Shown: positions 1 through 7,291, counted from the first letter of the stretch. The stretch: DNA of 35,471 bases from Leptolyngbya cf. ectocarpi LEGE 11479 (GCF_015207065.1 NZ_JADEXP010000023.1:1-35471), one strand, 5' to 3'. Numbers and translations: made by a program. Notes: a model not told the origin generated them from the letters alone.

Positions 1-102
1 AGCAATGCCTGCAACGTCTTTGGCATTGGCACCCCAACCGTGGAGAAGAACGATTAGACGGCTGGCGTTAGATTCACCAGCGGACAGGGCATGAAGTGAC
101 AT
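1..102 (-). CDS. Carboxylesterase/phospholipase-like alpha/beta hydrolase, N-terminal part
   Basis: Reading leftwards from an ATG at 102, 34 codons stay open to the window edge. The product begins MSLHALSAGESNAS and continues RLIVLLHGWGANAKDVAGIA. The hydrophobic strand followed by HGWGAN is the first strand and oxyanion-hole HGxG motif of the Abhydrolase_2 (phospholipase/carboxylesterase) family, where the next residues normally lead into a DxxxLA-type helix. The catalytic Ser, Asp and His lie outside the window and cannot be checked. The enzyme is probably cytoplasmic, as there is no signal peptide. The substrate cannot be deduced. It is divergent from the secreted-protein gene to its right. 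The family call rests on this short N-terminus only. Confidence 0.7.
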   Translation of the reverse strand, partial: MSLHALSAGESNASRLIVLLHGWGANAKDVAGIA

Positions 103-431
103 AGGCAGCAGTTGTGAGCAGACGGGTCGCTACGGATTTTACCGTAGACCTGAAAGCAGCCTATTGCTCCTTATCCTATTGCTAGAAAGCCTGGGGTCCA
201 TAGGTTATCGCAATGATAGCGAGATTGATGCGATATTAAATGACTGCAGCATGCCATCGACAAGACAAAATCAGCAATGCCCCCCCACAAGACCATAGAA
301 GCTAGCACGATTGTAAGTACATCTGACCAGATAAATTTCATCAATACTGCACAAAGCCATAAAGGTCACTGCATTTGAAGCTATAGATGCCTTTGGGAGT
401 TCCATGGGCTGTTGAGTCTTATTACATAGCT
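103..431. other. Intergenic region between divergent genes
   Basis: This stretch separates the leftward esterase gene from the rightward secreted-protein gene and must hold both promoters. I see no convincing promoter pair, long inverted repeat or RNA gene. An alternative in-frame ATG at 387 would extend the downstream gene into it by 15 codons. Confidence 0.4.
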
Positions 432-1196
432 ATGCAGTATTCCTTTTTTCAGAATGTGGTTCTCAAGACGGCTATGCCCGCTGTCTTACTGTCTCTTGTT
501 TGGCAATCTCAGCAGCTGCCAGCCCGTGGAAATAGTTTGCCCGTTGCACAGTCTGCGGCTCAATCTAAAGTAACCTCCGCCCAAGGCTGGAATTCTGTGC
601 TGCATGTGGCCCGTCTTTCAGAGCGTAGTCAGCAAAGCCTGGTCTTGCAGTTGGAAGTACTAAATAAGCCTCAGACAACCTATGCTAATGCGGTCTATCA
701 AGTGTTTGCTAGAACTCGCGGTGGTCGCTGGCAGGAAATCCATACCAACCGAGGCGCGCGTTTGATTGAAGCCGCTAGTGGTAACTATGTTCTAACCTCT
801 GAGGTCATTTCCATCGCCGAATTGGAAGAAGAACTGCGAGCGGAACTGGGCGATGATCTGCGTCTAGACGATGTGGAAATCAACTGTATTGCATCGGTCC
901 GCTATGACCTAGCCGGTGGCGGACGGGATATCCGAGAAAGCTTTTCCTATAAGCAAAGCTATACGAGTATTGTCACCACGACTACAACCGAAATCACTCA
1001 AATCGTTGGATCGTCTACGGCTGTAGTCAATGACCACTGGGAAGAGCGTGGCGATCACAGACGCAACGGTCGCCGCCGTCGCCGCAACTGTAATCAAGGT
1101 ATCGGGAATGGTCCCGAAGGCTGTGACCCAGGCAACTCTCGTCCCCACGGTGGTAGCAACGATGAGGGAGGACGTAGACCTGGTCGGCGGCGCTAA
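432..1196 (+). CDS. Secreted hypothetical protein with arginine/glycine-rich tail
   Basis: I do not recognise the family. From the ATG at 432 the product is 254 residues. It has a hydrophobic N-terminal segment (roughly residues 5-25, including AMPAVLLSLVW) that looks like a signal peptide or anchor. A central domain of mixed beta character (about 45-185) includes VLHVARLSERSQQSLVLQLE and VEINCIASVRYDLAGG. A short Thr run follows, and the last 45 residues are rich in Arg, Gly, Asn and His (GRRRRRNC, GGRRPGRRR), so the mature C-terminus is strongly basic. A start at 387 is in frame, but it would put polar residues ahead of the hydrophobic segment. Neither start has a good Shine-Dalgarno sequence. 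A perfect 10-bp hairpin follows the stop. An extracytoplasmic location is inferred from the N-terminus; the role is unknown. Confidence 0.7.
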   Translation: MQYSFFQNVVLKTAMPAVLLSLVWQSQQLPARGNSLPVAQSAAQSKVTSAQGWNSVLHVARLSERSQQSLVLQLEVLNKPQTTYANAVYQVFARTRGGRWQEIHTNRGARLIEAASGNYVLTSEVISIAELEEELRAELGDDLRLDDVEINCIASVRYDLAGGGRDIRESFSYKQSYTSIVTTTTTEITQIVGSSTAVVNDHWEERGDHRRNGRRRRRNCNQGIGNGPEGCDPGNSRPHGGSNDEGGRRPGRRR

Positions 1197-1205
1197 GGTT
1201 TTGTC

Positions 1206-1239
1206 AGCTTGGAGATCTGCTGAGTTCAGTCTCCAAGCT
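1206..1239 (+). terminator. Perfect 10-bp hairpin after the secreted-protein gene
   Basis: AGCTTGGAGA (1206-1215) is exactly complementary to TCTCCAAGCT (1230-1239) across a 14-base loop, starting 9 bases after the stop codon. There is no T-run after the stem, so it may be a 3'-end stabiliser or weak terminator rather than a canonical intrinsic terminator. Confidence 0.55.
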
Positions 1240-1285
1240 AGATCCATAATTTAAACCAACTGCTGCTGTCTGGTTTCGCTTAGCT

Positions 1286-1477
1286 CTATTGAGCTTTTAT
1301 AGGTGGCAGCATATCGGCAATTTGAAGGGTCAAATCATCAAAGGCCAGAGGCGATACTTCTAAGTCATATTTCAGGCTAGAGTCTGCTACTTCAATAACG
1401 AGCAAGACTTCGCCAGGACTGGGATGGTGGGTGCTATAGGTCAGTGGGTCACGCACAGCATAGTTCCAATTTGCTAC
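1286..1477 (-). pseudogene. Remnant of a Uma2-family nuclease gene with an internal in-frame deletion
   Basis: On the minus strand an open stretch of 63 codons bounded by stops encodes VLLVIEVADSSLKYDLE, joined directly to VSPLAFDDLTLQIADML. In Uma2 (DUF820) proteins the first block is the conserved core strand carrying the catalytic Glu, and the second is the extreme C-terminus. They are normally separated by roughly 60-80 residues (the K...Y...G-E-W/L segment), which are missing here, as is the N-terminal half. A TGA lies just upstream in frame and there is no plausible start codon with a ribosome site. I infer a decayed paralogue, not a functional short gene. It lies head to head with the complete Uma2 gene at 1515. 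Confidence 0.7.
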
Positions 1478-1514
1478 AGTTCAGACAAGTATTTGATTAC
1501 GGGATGCAAGTAGC

Positions 1515-2066
1515 ATGACTATTGCAACTCAGTCGCTGACACTTGAGACGTTTCTGGAATTGCCAGAAACTAAGCCTGCATCCGAATTTATTCAGGGCCG
1601 TATTTTACAAAAGCCGATGCCCCAGCACAGTCTGCTGCAAAGTACGCTTTGCGAAACGATTAACCAGGTGGCGAAAACGACCGGGCTAGCAGCCGCGTTT
1701 CCAGAGCTGCGCTGTACGTTTGGTGGGCGTTCTATTGTGCCAGATATTTCAGTCTTTCGTTGGGACCGTATTCCCCTGACCGAGACCGGTCGGATTGCTA
1801 ATCGATTTTTGATTCCGCCAGACTGGTCTATTGAAATCTTGTCACCGGATCAAAGCCAAACCCAGGTACTCAGAAACTTATTGCACTGCATTGAGCATGG
1901 CAGCGAGCTGGGCTGGTTGTTAGATCCGTCGGAAGATAGCGTCCTGGTGGTTGATAGCGAGCAGCGCATCCAGATTGTGACAGGTGAAGCGGAGCTGCCA
2001 ATGTTAACGGATGTGGATTTATCCCTAACAGCTACGGATGTATTTGGTTGGTTGACGTTGAATTAA
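1515..2066 (+). CDS. Uma2-family (DUF820) putative restriction-endonuclease-fold protein
   Basis: The 183-residue product has the usual length and layout of the Uma2 family, which is greatly expanded in cyanobacteria and adopts the PD-(D/E)XK nuclease fold. Visible core elements are SEFIQGRILQKPMPQHS near residues 23-39, IVPDISVFRWDRIP with Asp77, and WSIEILSPDQS with Glu107, followed by ELGWLLDPSED. At the place where relatives usually carry the catalytic Lys (…VLRKxLHC) the sequence reads VLRNLLHC, so the Lys appears replaced by Asn121; activity may be altered or another residue may substitute. The cellular role of the family is not settled. A degenerate Uma2 remnant is immediately upstream on the other strand, which suggests local duplication and decay. 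A hairpin follows at 2100-2122. Confidence 0.85.
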   Translation: MTIATQSLTLETFLELPETKPASEFIQGRILQKPMPQHSLLQSTLCETINQVAKTTGLAAAFPELRCTFGGRSIVPDISVFRWDRIPLTETGRIANRFLIPPDWSIEILSPDQSQTQVLRNLLHCIEHGSELGWLLDPSEDSVLVVDSEQRIQIVTGEAELPMLTDVDLSLTATDVFGWLTLN

Positions 2067-2099
2067 AAGGAAGTACTGGATGACGCTCTTTGGTGTTAA

Positions 2100-2122
2100 A
2101 GGGTAGGAATAAGCCTTACCCT
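2100..2122 (+). terminator. Hairpin downstream of the Uma2 gene
   Basis: AGGGTAGG (2100-2107) pairs with CCTTACCCT (2114-2122) with one bulged T and a 6-base loop, 33 bases after the Uma2 stop codon. No T-run follows, so termination is possible but unproven. Confidence 0.4.
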
Positions 2123-2164
2123 AGCGGGCTGTTGATTGAGTATTTGAGGAATAAAAACGTGCGT

Positions 2165-2206
2165 CTGCGTTCTACCCTGGTAAGGTTGACCACCCCAAGA
2201 ACGCAG
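2165..2206 (+). promoter_or_regulatory. Structured leader hairpin directly upstream of purH
   Basis: CTGCGTTCT (2165-2173) is exactly complementary to AGAACGCAG (2198-2206). Inside it TGGT (2178-2181) can pair with ACCA (2189-2192). The outer stem ends only 7 bases before the purH ATG at 2214, so it would occupy the ribosome-loading region. No clear Shine-Dalgarno sequence is present. I do not see the ZTP (pfl) or purine riboswitch core motifs. A role in translation control of purH is inference. Confidence 0.45.
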
Positions 2207-2213
2207 AAATCCC

Positions 2214-3758
2214 ATGACACGCTTAGCGCTGCTTAGTGCATCTGACAAAACAGGAATTGTCGATCTGGCCAAGGCACTGACCACAGAATTTGACTTCGAC
2301 ATTATCAGCAGCGGCGGCACGGCTCGCACCCTCACCGAGGCCGGTATTCCCGTCACTAAAGTCTCTGACTACACGGGCTTTCCCGAAATTCTAGGCGGAC
2401 GTGTCAAAACCCTACAGCCTCGTATTCATGGGGGTATCCTCGCTCGCACTGATAATCCTGACGACCAAAAGGACCTGACCGATAACGACATTCGCCCCAT
2501 TGATCTCGTCGTTGTCAACCTTTATCCCTTCGAACAGACCATTACTAAGCCTGACACCACGCTGACCGATGCCATTGAAAATATCGACATCGGCGGCCCT
2601 ACCATGCTGCGATCGGCGGCCAAAAACCACGCCTACCTGACCGTGCTGTGCGACCCGGCTCAGTATGAGGGCTACCTAAGTGAACTACGGACCAATAACG
2701 CTCAGCCATCTTCAGAATTTCGGGCTGACTGTGCGCGTCAGGTGTTTTGGCATACGGCTACCTATGACCAAGCGATCGCAACTTACCTAACCGCACAATC
2801 CGACGGCACCACCAGCCAACGGTTTGCCCTCAGCGGCAGCCAAAAGCAAACTCTACGCTACGGTGAGAACCCTCACCAGCCAGCCGTCTGGTATCAAACC
2901 GGTAGCCAGCCCAGCGGTTGGGCCGCTGCCGAAAAACTCCAGGGTAAAGACCTCAGCTATAACAACCTGGTCGATCTTGAAGCAGCCCGCCGCATCATCG
3001 CAGAATTCCCCAGCGAAAACGGTCCTGCAGCTGCCGTGCTTAAGCACACAAACCCCTGTGGCGTCGCCATTGGTGACCCCATGGCAGCCACCTACAAACG
3101 GGCCTTTGAAGCCGATAACATCTCAGCCTTTGGCGGCATCGTTGCCCTCAATCAAACAATCGATGTGGAGACAGCTGAGTCGCTAACCCAAACATTTTTA
3201 GAATGCGTTGTCGCACCGGGCTGTGACCCAGCAGCTCGGGAAATCTTAGCGAAGAAGAAGAATTTACGAGTGCTGGTGCTGCCGGACTTACTCAACGGAC
3301 CTAGCCAGACGATTCGGGCCATTGCTGGCGGTTTTTTGACCCAGACATCTGACGATATTCAAGAAGATGTCCGCCAGTGGAAAATTGTGACCGAACGACA
3401 GCCGACGGCAGCCGAGCTGACAGAAATGCTGTTTGCTTGGCGTGTGGCTAAGCATGTGAAGTCCAACGCCATTGTGGTTACTAATAAAAACACCACCGTG
3501 GGGATTGGTGCTGGTCAAATGAACCGGGTGGGTGCAGCAAAAATTGCTTTGGAACAAGCCGCCGAAAAAGCAGCCGGCGCTACGTTGGCCAGCGATGGCT
3601 TTTTCCCATTTGATGACTCAGTACGCACCGCCGCCGCCGCCGGTATTAAGTCAATTGTGCAGCCAGGGGGCAGTATCCGTGATGCAGATTCGATCAAAGC
3701 GGCGAATGAGCTAGGGGTGATGATGGCGCTGACAGGGACCCGGCACTTTTTGCATTAG
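2214..3758 (+). CDS. purH: Bifunctional AICAR formyltransferase / IMP cyclohydrolase PurH
   Basis: PurH catalyses the last two steps of de novo purine synthesis: N10-formyl-THF-dependent formylation of AICAR to FAICAR, then ring closure to IMP, in the cytoplasm. The 514-residue length is normal. The N-terminal MGS-like cyclohydrolase domain (about 1-195) begins LALLSASDKTGIVDLAK and contains GGRVKTLQPRIHGGIL. The C-terminal transformylase domain carries LRYGENPHQ, the catalytic Lys-His pair in LKHTNPCG (Lys277-His278), SAFGGIVALN and FPFDDSV near the end, finishing ALTGTRHFLH. The ATG at 2214 gives the standard N-terminus. No other pur gene adjoins it, although purT lies about 8 kb away. A hairpin occupies the leader, and a palindromic repeat cluster lies between it and the convergent DUF2996 gene. 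Confidence 0.97.
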   Translation: MTRLALLSASDKTGIVDLAKALTTEFDFDIISSGGTARTLTEAGIPVTKVSDYTGFPEILGGRVKTLQPRIHGGILARTDNPDDQKDLTDNDIRPIDLVVVNLYPFEQTITKPDTTLTDAIENIDIGGPTMLRSAAKNHAYLTVLCDPAQYEGYLSELRTNNAQPSSEFRADCARQVFWHTATYDQAIATYLTAQSDGTTSQRFALSGSQKQTLRYGENPHQPAVWYQTGSQPSGWAAAEKLQGKDLSYNNLVDLEAARRIIAEFPSENGPAAAVLKHTNPCGVAIGDPMAATYKRAFEADNISAFGGIVALNQTIDVETAESLTQTFLECVVAPGCDPAAREILAKKKNLRVLVLPDLLNGPSQTIRAIAGGFLTQTSDDIQEDVRQWKIVTERQPTAAELTEMLFAWRVAKHVKSNAIVVTNKNTTVGIGAGQMNRVGAAKIALEQAAEKAAGATLASDGFFPFDDSVRTAAAAGIKSIVQPGGSIRDADSIKAANELGVMMALTGTRHFLH

Positions 3759-3770
3759 AGCTAGTACACC

Positions 3771-3912
3771 GCTGGGTTCGACTTCGCTCACCCAGCTACA
3801 ACTTCGCTCACCCAGCTATGGCTCGTGTTCAGTATTCAGCGGCCTTGGAATTTGAAATAGTCGAGGGGTGAGCGAAGTCGAAGGTATCGAGGGGTGAGCG
3901 AAGTCGAACCCC
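3771..3912. repeat. Cluster of four copies of a palindromic GGTTCGACTTCGCTCACC-type repeat
   Basis: The gap between the convergent genes purH and DUF2996 contains four related units. Unit 1 (3771-3796) is a perfect hairpin with arms GCTGGGT and ACCCAGC around TCGACTTCGCTC. Unit 2 is a 20-bp direct repeat of its right part (3781-3800 and 3801-3820, differing at one or two bases). Units 3 and 4 (3861-3882 and 3887-3912) are inverted copies reading TCGAGGGGTGAGCGAAGTCG; the last closes as GGGG…CCCC. A related copy sits inside the terminator at 33921-33959. A bidirectional termination role is inferred from its placement. Confidence 0.8.
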
Positions 3913-3917
3913 GGTGC

Positions 3918-4376
3918 CTAATTTCCCTTTAGCCACTTTTGCCCCTTAAGACGCTGTATCACATACATCACCATCAAATCCAAGGTGATGCGCCGCTCAT
4001 CGCCCATAAACTGCTCGATGGTGCTGGGGGTGGACCCATTGGTTGCAAACGAATAGACCTTAGGTCCCTTAATGCTTTCTTCAAGAAAGGCAATGTTAAA
4101 CTGTCGCGCGCCCTCAGCCCAGCGGCCAATCACCTGAGGGTAACTATCCTTGTCTACACCGATCACGTTGATGGGCTGCGTCTCAAAAGACAGCTGCAAG
4201 TCGTCCAGACCGTCTTCTTTGCCTAGGGCTGTTTCTACAGCAGGTAGAAAATGCTGTTCGATAAACTCAGCAAACGGTTTGTCTTCTAGCTTGGGTGGCT
4301 TTTCTTTTTTAGCTTTTGCAGGTGCCTTATCAGCGGACTTGGCCGCAGAGGCCTTAGGAGTCGACTCGTCTGCCAT
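3918..4376 (-). CDS. DUF2996 family protein (conserved in cyanobacteria)
   Basis: The 152-residue product has a low-complexity Ala/Lys/Pro-rich N-terminus (about 1-30, a highly charged tail) followed by the DUF2996 domain: LEDKPFAEFIEQHFLPAVE, then VIGRWAEGARQFNIAFLEE, GSTPSTIEQFMGDERRITLD and finally VIQRLKGQKWL. I recognise this from family knowledge of cyanobacterial and plastid-lineage proteins; the function is not established. No signal peptide or membrane segment is visible, so it is probably a soluble cytoplasmic protein. It lies downstream of gmd on the same strand, separated by 143 bases containing a hairpin. Its 3' end faces purH. Confidence 0.85.
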   Translation of the reverse strand: MADESTPKASAAKSADKAPAKAKKEKPPKLEDKPFAEFIEQHFLPAVETALGKEDGLDDLQLSFETQPINVIGVDKDSYPQVIGRWAEGARQFNIAFLEESIKGPKVYSFATNGSTPSTIEQFMGDERRITLDLMVMYVIQRLKGQKWLKGN

Positions 4377-4448
4377 GCTTTTATCTATTTGTTTGGGTTC
4401 GAAGCATCGGTTAGCTCCAAACCAGGTCTTTTTTATAGTAATGGAACA

Positions 4449-4477
4449 CCTCCCTAGAAGACAGATTCTAAAGGAGG
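4449..4477. other. Inverted repeat between gmd and the DUF2996 gene
   Basis: CCTCC (4449-4453) and TAGAA (4455-4459) pair with TTCTA (4466-4470) and GGAGG (4473-4477) around a 6-base loop, with small internal mismatches. It lies 43 bases past the gmd stop codon on the minus strand, so it could terminate gmd or structure the leader of the DUF2996 transcript. No T-run is present on the minus strand. Confidence 0.4.
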
Positions 4478-4519
4478 CATTCGTAACTATTCAGTGAGTT
4501 GAGTCTAACTGAAATCGTT

Positions 4520-5584
4520 CTAGGACATCACACCGGCAATGGCTTGACGTACGGTGGCGGCATCTGACTGTTTGCTGACAGGCTCTAAACCAATAGCTTC
4601 TAAGTCAGCGTCTACCATCAGTTTGACCAAGCCTGGGAAGTCAATGGAAGGCTTCCACTTGAGCTTTTCTTGAGTATTGGATGGATCACCGATTAAGATA
4701 TCCACCTCAGCAGGGCGAAGATAGCGAGGGTCAAACTTAACGTAGTCATGCCAGTCTAGATTGACGTAGGCAAAAGCAATGTCTAGAAATTCTTTAATGG
4801 TGTGGGTTTCGCCTGTCGCCACGACATAGTCACCGGGTTCATCCTGCTGCAGCATCAGCCACATGGCCTTGACGTAGTCTTTGGCGTATCCCCAGTCCCG
4901 TTTGGAGTCTAGGTTACCGAGGTAAAGCTCTTTTTGACGACCAGCCACAATCCGGGCAACGGCACGGGTAATTTTGCGAGTTACAAAGGTTTCACCGCGA
5001 CGGGGGGACTCGTGGTTAAACAAGATGCCATTACAGGCAAACATGTTGTAAGACTCACGGTAGTTAACGGTTTGCCAGTGGGCATAGACCTTGGCGCAGG
5101 CATAGGGGCTGCGGGGGTAGAAAGGCGTGGTTTCTTTCTGGGGAATGTCTTGAACCTTGCCATACATTTCAGAGGAACCAGCCTGGTAAAAACGGACTTC
5201 CGCATGGGTGCGCTGCTGATAGTCACGAATGGCCTCCATCAGACGCAGTGCTCCCATGGCTACCGTATCAACGGTGTACTCTGGTGAGTCAAAACTGACG
5301 CGCACGTGGGACTGAGCGCCAAGATTGTAGACCTCATTGGGCTGAACCTGCTCTAAGATGCGCCGTAGCATAGTGCCGTCATTGAGGTCACCGTAGTGGA
5401 GAAACAGGCGGGCATCATCGCTATGGGGGTCAACATAGATATGATCGATGCGATCAGTATTAAATGTTGAGGTTCGGCGAATAATGCCATGGACCTCATA
5501 GCCTTTTTCTAATAGAAGTTCTGCAAGATAAGACCCGTCCTGGCCTGTAATCCCTGTAATTAGCGCCCGCTTAATCTGCGTCAT
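4520..5584 (-). CDS. gmd: GDP-mannose 4,6-dehydratase
   Basis: Gmd converts GDP-mannose to GDP-4-keto-6-deoxymannose, the first step toward GDP-fucose and related deoxyhexoses for surface polysaccharide. The product is an extended short-chain dehydrogenase of 354 residues from the ATG at 5584. Seen: the nucleotide-binding GITGQDG (11-17), [20 protein letters not shown], the catalytic SSEMYG (around 137-142, with Glu139), and YACAK with Tyr161 and Lys165, then [16 protein letters not shown] and [13 protein letters not shown] prefer the ATG at 5584 to the one at 5602 because GAAGGAAG sits about 8 bases before it and it gives the standard N-terminus. The usual partner fucose synthase (fcl) is not adjacent. 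The leader contains an inverted repeat. Confidence 0.95.
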   Translation of the reverse strand: MTQIKRALITGITGQDGSYLAELLLEKGYEVHGIIRRTSTFNTDRIDHIYVDPHSDDARLFLHYGDLNDGTMLRRILEQVQPNEVYNLGAQSHVRVSFDSPEYTVDTVAMGALRLMEAIRDYQQRTHAEVRFYQAGSSEMYGKVQDIPQKETTPFYPRSPYACAKVYAHWQTVNYRESYNMFACNGILFNHESPRRGETFVTRKITRAVARIVAGRQKELYLGNLDSKRDWGYAKDYVKAMWLMLQQDEPGDYVVATGETHTIKEFLDIAFAYVNLDWHDYVKFDPRYLRPAEVDILIGDPSNTQEKLKWKPSIDFPGLVKLMVDADLEAIGLEPVSKQSDAATVRQAIAGVMS

Positions 5585-5630
5585 ATTGTCGGCTTCCTTC
5601 ATCTATAAAAATTGCTAGTAGATAGTCTCA

Positions 5631-5684
5631 ATTAACCCAAAATATGGGAATTGAGAGATGCTCTCATAATGGGTTTAATTTTTT
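5631..5684. other. Nested inverted repeat upstream of gmd
   Basis: ATTAACCCA (5631-5639) pairs with TGGGTTTAAT (5670-5679, one extra T), enclosing a second hairpin GAGAG-ATG-CTCTC (5653-5665). A T-run follows on the plus strand (to about 5684), giving terminator geometry in that direction although no plus-strand gene ends here. On the minus strand it lies between the 94-residue protein gene and gmd. Confidence 0.45.
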
Positions 5685-5760
5685 GGTCATCACTACGTTA
5701 GCTTTAAAAAAATGTCCTTAAATCAAGAAAGTGTAAGGGGCGTATAAACCAAAAGAGGTT

Positions 5761-6045
5761 TTAGGCTCTGCGATCGCGTTCGATATCGTAGATTGCTTTT
5801 TCCCAGCACCATTGCTCAGAGCGATCGGGATTTTGAGATCGCACCCGCTGCACCAAGCGCGCCGCCACCGATTGATTGCCATTCACCAATCGCATCAGCC
5901 GCTGTCGGGTGGCCCGAGACACCCCCGATGAACCCGTGGGTAAAGACGGCGCTGTAAACCGAAGCGGCAACCGATACCCTGTCAGCCAGCAAAAAACCGC
6001 CATCACCAGTACCATGGCAAAAATGACTGAAAAGATGGATGACAT
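5761..6045 (-). CDS. Small membrane-anchored hypothetical protein
   Basis: The 94-residue product has a hydrophobic N-terminal helix (about residues 3-22, IFSVIFAMVLVMAVFCWLTG), a short Pro/Ser-rich linker, and a soluble basic part with RATRQRLMRLVNGNQSVAARLVQRV and SEQWCWEKAIYDIERDRRA. This pattern (one membrane anchor, then a short helical tail ending WCWEKAIYDIERDR) recurs in small conserved cyanobacterial proteins, but I know no function. The start is supported by GAGGAAA about 7 bases before the ATG. It is divergent from the DUF924 gene with only 47 bases between start codons, so the two promoters must overlap or lie close together. Confidence 0.75.
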   Translation of the reverse strand: MSSIFSVIFAMVLVMAVFCWLTGYRLPLRFTAPSLPTGSSGVSRATRQRLMRLVNGNQSVAARLVQRVRSQNPDRSEQWCWEKAIYDIERDRRA

Positions 6046-6092
6046 AATCGATTTCCTCGAGTTTTACTTGCTTAATTACCTCTGAACTCACG

Positions 6093-6671
6093 ATGAACTC
6101 AGTTGTTAGCAATAGCCAGTCAGTATTGGATTTTTGGTTTGGCTCACCAGCGGATAGCTTCCGCAAACAATGGTTTCGCAAAGATCCTGATTTTGATGCT
6201 CAGATCAAAAACCAGTTTTTAGATCTGTATTGGGCTATGGTAGCGTCCTCGGCTGAACCCTGGCTGAGAACGGCTAAAGCCAGCCTAGCTCGGATTATTG
6301 TGCTAGATCAGTTTGCCCGCAATATGTTTCGAGATACGCCCCAGAGCTTTGCAGCCGATCCACTGGCCCTGACTACAGCAGCCACAGCCATCGATCGAGG
6401 CTATGGAGCTGAGCTGCTACCTGTAGAGCGCATGTTTCTCTATCTGCCCTTTGAACATAGTGAGAATTTGACCCACCAAAACCAGTCCGTAGCGTATTTT
6501 GAGGCGCTGGTGTCACAGACACCGGATCTCGCCCATGTTTTAGACTATGCCCGTCGTCACCGCGACGTCATCGCTCAGTTTGGCCGCTTTCCCCATCGGA
6601 ATAAAATTTTAGGACGTCAGAGCACTGAGGCAGAGCTGACGTTTCTTAAACAGCCGGGGTCTCGGTTTTAG
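6093..6671 (+). CDS. DUF924 family protein
   Basis: The 192-residue protein matches the DUF924 family, an all-helical TPR-like fold found in bacteria and eukaryotes. Recognisable blocks are SVLDFWFGSPADSFRKQWFRKDPDFD near the start (split here as LDFWFGSP and KQWFRKDPDFD), ARIIVLDQFARNMFRDTP, AFDxxAL-like FAADPLALTTA, LLPVERMFLYLPFEHSEN and FGRFPHRNKILGRQST. Its biochemical role is not known. The protein is predicted to be soluble. Its 3' end overlaps the 3' end of convergent queF by 26 bases (6646-6671), so transcripts of the two genes must be antisense over the overlap. Confidence 0.9.
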   Translation: MNSVVSNSQSVLDFWFGSPADSFRKQWFRKDPDFDAQIKNQFLDLYWAMVASSAEPWLRTAKASLARIIVLDQFARNMFRDTPQSFAADPLALTTAATAIDRGYGAELLPVERMFLYLPFEHSENLTHQNQSVAYFEALVSQTPDLAHVLDYARRHRDVIAQFGRFPHRNKILGRQSTEAELTFLKQPGSRF

Positions 6672-7077
6672 GTTTTTCGTATTCAATTTCAACGGTCATG
6701 TGGACATTGCCTCGGGGCTGAAAATCGCCCTTGATTTTGAACTTTAAAGGATCGGCTACTGCCAAAAAATCATCCATGATCTGGTTGATTGATTCCTCAT
6801 GGGAAATGTAGCGATCGCGATAACCATTGATATAGAGCTTGATAGCTTTTAGCTCGACTACTTTTTCGTTGGGGGTATAGGTAATGTAAATAGTGGCAAA
6901 GTCAGGATAGCCAGAAAAAGGGCACTTGCAGGTAAACTCCGGCAGCGTGATATTGACGTCATACTGGCGACCTGGCCGAGGATTTGGAAAGGTGATGAGC
7001 TCGTTTTCCTCAATCGCTCGCTCGCCGTACTTAATAGTCTCGGCAGGGGCACTGTCAGGAAGAGATGAGTTAGCCAT
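6646..7077 (-). CDS. queF: NADPH-dependent 7-cyano-7-deazaguanine (preQ0) reductase QueF, type I
   Basis: QueF reduces the nitrile of preQ0 to the aminomethyl group of preQ1, a step in making queuosine for tRNA. The ATG at 7077 gives 143 residues, the usual size of the short (type I, unimodular) form; an upstream extension to 7182 encodes no family sequence. The active-site block is EFTCKCPFSGYPDFATIYI, with Cys52 as the thioimide-forming nucleophile and Asp59. It is followed by ELKAIKLYINGYRDRYISHEE with the substrate-binding His-Glu pair and by FQPRGNVHMTVEIEY. No other queuosine genes are adjacent. The 3' end overlaps the DUF924 gene by 26 bases. I do not see a preQ1 riboswitch upstream. 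Confidence 0.95.
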   Translation of the reverse strand: MANSSLPDSAPAETIKYGERAIEENELITFPNPRPGRQYDVNITLPEFTCKCPFSGYPDFATIYITYTPNEKVVELKAIKLYINGYRDRYISHEESINQIMDDFLAVADPLKFKIKGDFQPRGNVHMTVEIEYEKPKTETPAV

Positions 7078-7291
7078 AGATTGAAGAGAAAGGGGACCGT
7101 TCAAAAAACAAAATATGCAGAGTGGTGATTTTGCGAGAAACGGGGTACAACTAGACGTGCAATTATATGGGCTATTGGTCAATTAGCAGAGCGCTATCCC
7201 AGATGTAATTGTGTCTATAAACAGGGTTCTACAACAGGCATGCCTCACTGCGTTCGATCAAGCAACCAGAGCAAACGGCACCTGTTCACCA

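Noticed and set aside
909-1247. 112-codon antisense frame under the secreted-protein gene
   Set aside because: Runs opposite to the Arg/Thr-rich 3' part of the gene at 432; composition explains the open frame.
2165-2206. purH leader considered as a ZTP (pfl) riboswitch
   Set aside because: The conserved pfl core (GGxCGUGACUGGCG-type) and pseudoknot strand are not present.
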